Shown piece after piece: positions 4,592 to 5,945 of a DNA stretch of 5,945 bases. Below the pieces are notes generated by a model. It did not search any database. It saw nothing but the letters and a program-made list of their open reading frames with translations, and was not told the DNA's origin. The stretch spans positions 1 through 5,945 of the forward strand of contig CAYNWG010000054.1 in NCBI GenBank assembly GCA_964400865.1, in the 5' to 3' direction. Position 1 is the first letter of the stretch. Each line of letters opens with the position of its first letter. The DNA comes from DAOQVB01 sp964400865. GTDB lineage: Bacteria > Patescibacteriota > Microgenomatia > UBA1400 > PJMF01. The translations under genes and the position numbers were made by a program.

Positions 4592-5945
4592 ATCTCTTTC
4601 CACGGCAAATTGATAAACGATTGTAATTCCCAAGCTGGATTTTTTTTGCTGTCAGTTTCGTCATCATTGGTAATTGTGTACAACACATCGGCATTGGGAT
4701 ATTGATCAATTCCCATTGGCTTAATTCCGTTAGCGATTAGAAAGTAGCGATATCGCCCAGCTCGAGCATCAGCGTCAGTAAGTGCGGCTACAGCTATTTT
4801 TTCGTTATCAACAGAGCCATTATTTTTTGCATCGGCCACAATAGCATTACTCAAGTTTCTGGTTAGCGGCATATTTTCTGACCACTCAGGAGGAGTAAAA
4901 ACATGATTAGAAGCAACGAAATACGTGGTGAGCAGACCAATCATAAATGAAAATGCATACCGATTCGTTTTTTTGATTACCTTGTCAATGAAAAGTACTA
5001 AAAAAAGTATGACACCAAACCAAAGATAGTTGCTGTGATAATCATTAACTGTAAGTGGAAATAGTCCAACCAATACCATCATGCCTAGCCAAGAAATACT
5101 AAACCAACCAACAAGATTTGGTTTAATTTTGAAGATTTGTAACACCAACCAAGCCATAAAGATAAGTGTTAGTAGACCAGTTATGACTGTTGGAAATTCA
5201 AATAATCCTTGCAATACTGTTTTGGTAAATATAAGTGGGTTGATTAGCAATGAATACAAAGTTGGCGTGAGATATTGTTGTTCGGTACCACCCATGAGAG
5301 TAGCTTTCAGAATATTCCAATAGAAATGCTCATGAGTGAAATCAAAAATCACAAAGGTGAGATTTGGCAAAACAAAGGCACTACAGAAGGTTATCCAGTG
5401 ACGAATTTTGCGCTTGCGCGACTGGCGATTGATAGAAGTCAGCAGGGTCAGTAACCAGGCTAAACCCAGTGCGATCGTAAAGTAATGAAGTTGGAACAGT
5501 AAACCAAGGAGGAAGCCGGCGAGAACAGACCATGCAACTCGCTTATGCTGTTTGAGCATCTCCAAACAAATCAGAAACAACAAGGCAAAAAATGGTGTGG
5601 TGTTGGGGTTCCACGGCCAAGAGACTTGATAGACTACAAGTGGGCTGACAGCGTAGAGTGCGGTAACTGCCAAAGCAATTTGAGTGGAATAATACCGTTT
5701 CAGTAACCAATATAGCAAACCAACACTGAGGATGCCTAACGCTGCGGTAAAAATGGCAGGGCCAACGGGATTGTAGTGCGCCAGCCAGAGGGTTGGCGCC
5801 ATTAAATAATAATGAAATACCCCAAAGAAGTCCTTGGTGTTACCAATTTCATTGAATGGACCAAAAAGGGTAATGTCTCGATTCACCAACATATGGCGAA
5901 TCGCCAGCATATCTCTCCCCTCGTCCCAAATAAACCGCATTTTTG
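4546..5945 (-). CDS. ArnT/PMT-like (GT-C fold) membrane glycosyltransferase, 5' partial
   Basis: From the first visible ATG (5940) 464 residues are encoded, with about ten membrane helices between residues 58 and 346. A soluble C-terminal tail of about 115 residues follows, rich in charged residues and predicted to lie outside the membrane. Right at the visible start is RFIWDEGRD, with the Asp-Glu pair (6-7) that in GT39/ArnT/PMT-type enzymes sits in the first external loop and takes part in catalysis or metal binding; QVSWPWNPNT (105-114) also fits. These enzymes transfer a sugar from a polyprenyl-phosphate donor to protein, lipid or glycan on the outer face of the membrane; donor and acceptor here are unknown. 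Family members have a membrane helix before the Asp-Glu loop, missing here. The frame stays open to the window edge, and no ribosome-binding site precedes the ATG, so the true start is probably beyond 5945. Confidence 0.85.
   Translation of the reverse strand, partial: KMRFIWDEGRDMLAIRHMLVNRDITLFGPFNEIGNTKDFFGVFHYYLMAPTLWLAHYNPVGPAIFTAALGILSVGLLYWLLKRYYSTQIALAVTALYAVSPLVVYQVSWPWNPNTTPFFALLFLICLEMLKQHKRVAWSVLAGFLLGLLFQLHYFTIALGLAWLLTLLTSINRQSRKRKIRHWITFCSAFVLPNLTFVIFDFTHEHFYWNILKATLMGGTEQQYLTPTLYSLLINPLIFTKTVLQGLFEFPTVITGLLTLIFMAWLVLQIFKIKPNLVGWFSISWLGMMVLVGLFPLTVNDYHSNYLWFGVILFLVLFIDKVIKKTNRYAFSFMIGLLTTYFVASNHVFTPPEWSENMPLTRNLSNAIVADAKNNGSVDNEKIAVAALTDADARAGRYRYFLIANGIKPMGIDQYPNADVLYTITNDDETDSKKNPAWELQSFINLPWKEIYREGESRVFRAVKK

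Noticed and set aside
5081..5323. Plus-strand frame of 80 codons
   Set aside because: It is antisense to membrane helices of the glycosyltransferase and has no initiation signals.

Overview
The window looks like a piece of a small, AT-rich bacterial genome. The mix of short orphan genes, genes with hardly any leader or Shine-Dalgarno sequence, a riboswitch-controlled vitamin transporter and an ArnT/PMT-like glycosyltransferase of the 'WDEGRD' type resembles Candidate Phyla Radiation (Patescibacteria) genomes. That placement is inference; no rRNA or marker gene is present to prove it.

Left half (1-2190), accessory in character. Four minus-strand genes, none with a recognised family, lie here: a partial gene running off the left edge (1-185), a 117-aa protein with a possible Cys/His hydrolase-like arrangement (575-928), a 209-aa protein (1141-1770) and a 97-aa helical protein (1893-2186). 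On the plus strand there is a possible 46-51-aa membrane peptide (301-456) and what looks like a small frameshifted gene (975-1161). Most have a TATAAT-like -10 box, several in extended form (TGN before it), and in several cases it sits only 7-10 nt from the start codon, which predicts leaderless or nearly leaderless mRNAs.

Centre (2215-4591). Back-to-back promoters separate the 97-aa gene from a clear FMN riboswitch (RFN element, about 2258-2412). The riboswitch leads into an EamA/DMT-family transporter (2508-3425), which by context is most likely a riboflavin or flavin importer repressed when FMN is plentiful. A secreted-then-membrane YibE/F-family protein (3449-4591) follows 23 nt later. 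It may share the riboswitch transcript or use its own -10 box in the gap.

Right part (4546-5945). A large polytopic glycosyltransferase of the ArnT/PMT (GT-C) type runs toward the YibE/F gene on the minus strand. The two genes overlap tail to tail by 46 bp. The glycosyltransferase lacks its first membrane helix in this window and is open to the right edge.

The main biological story is flavin scavenging: a riboswitch with an enlarged L5 loop controlling a DMT-type transporter, with no riboflavin synthesis gene in view. The rest of the window is unrelated orphan and cell-envelope genes.
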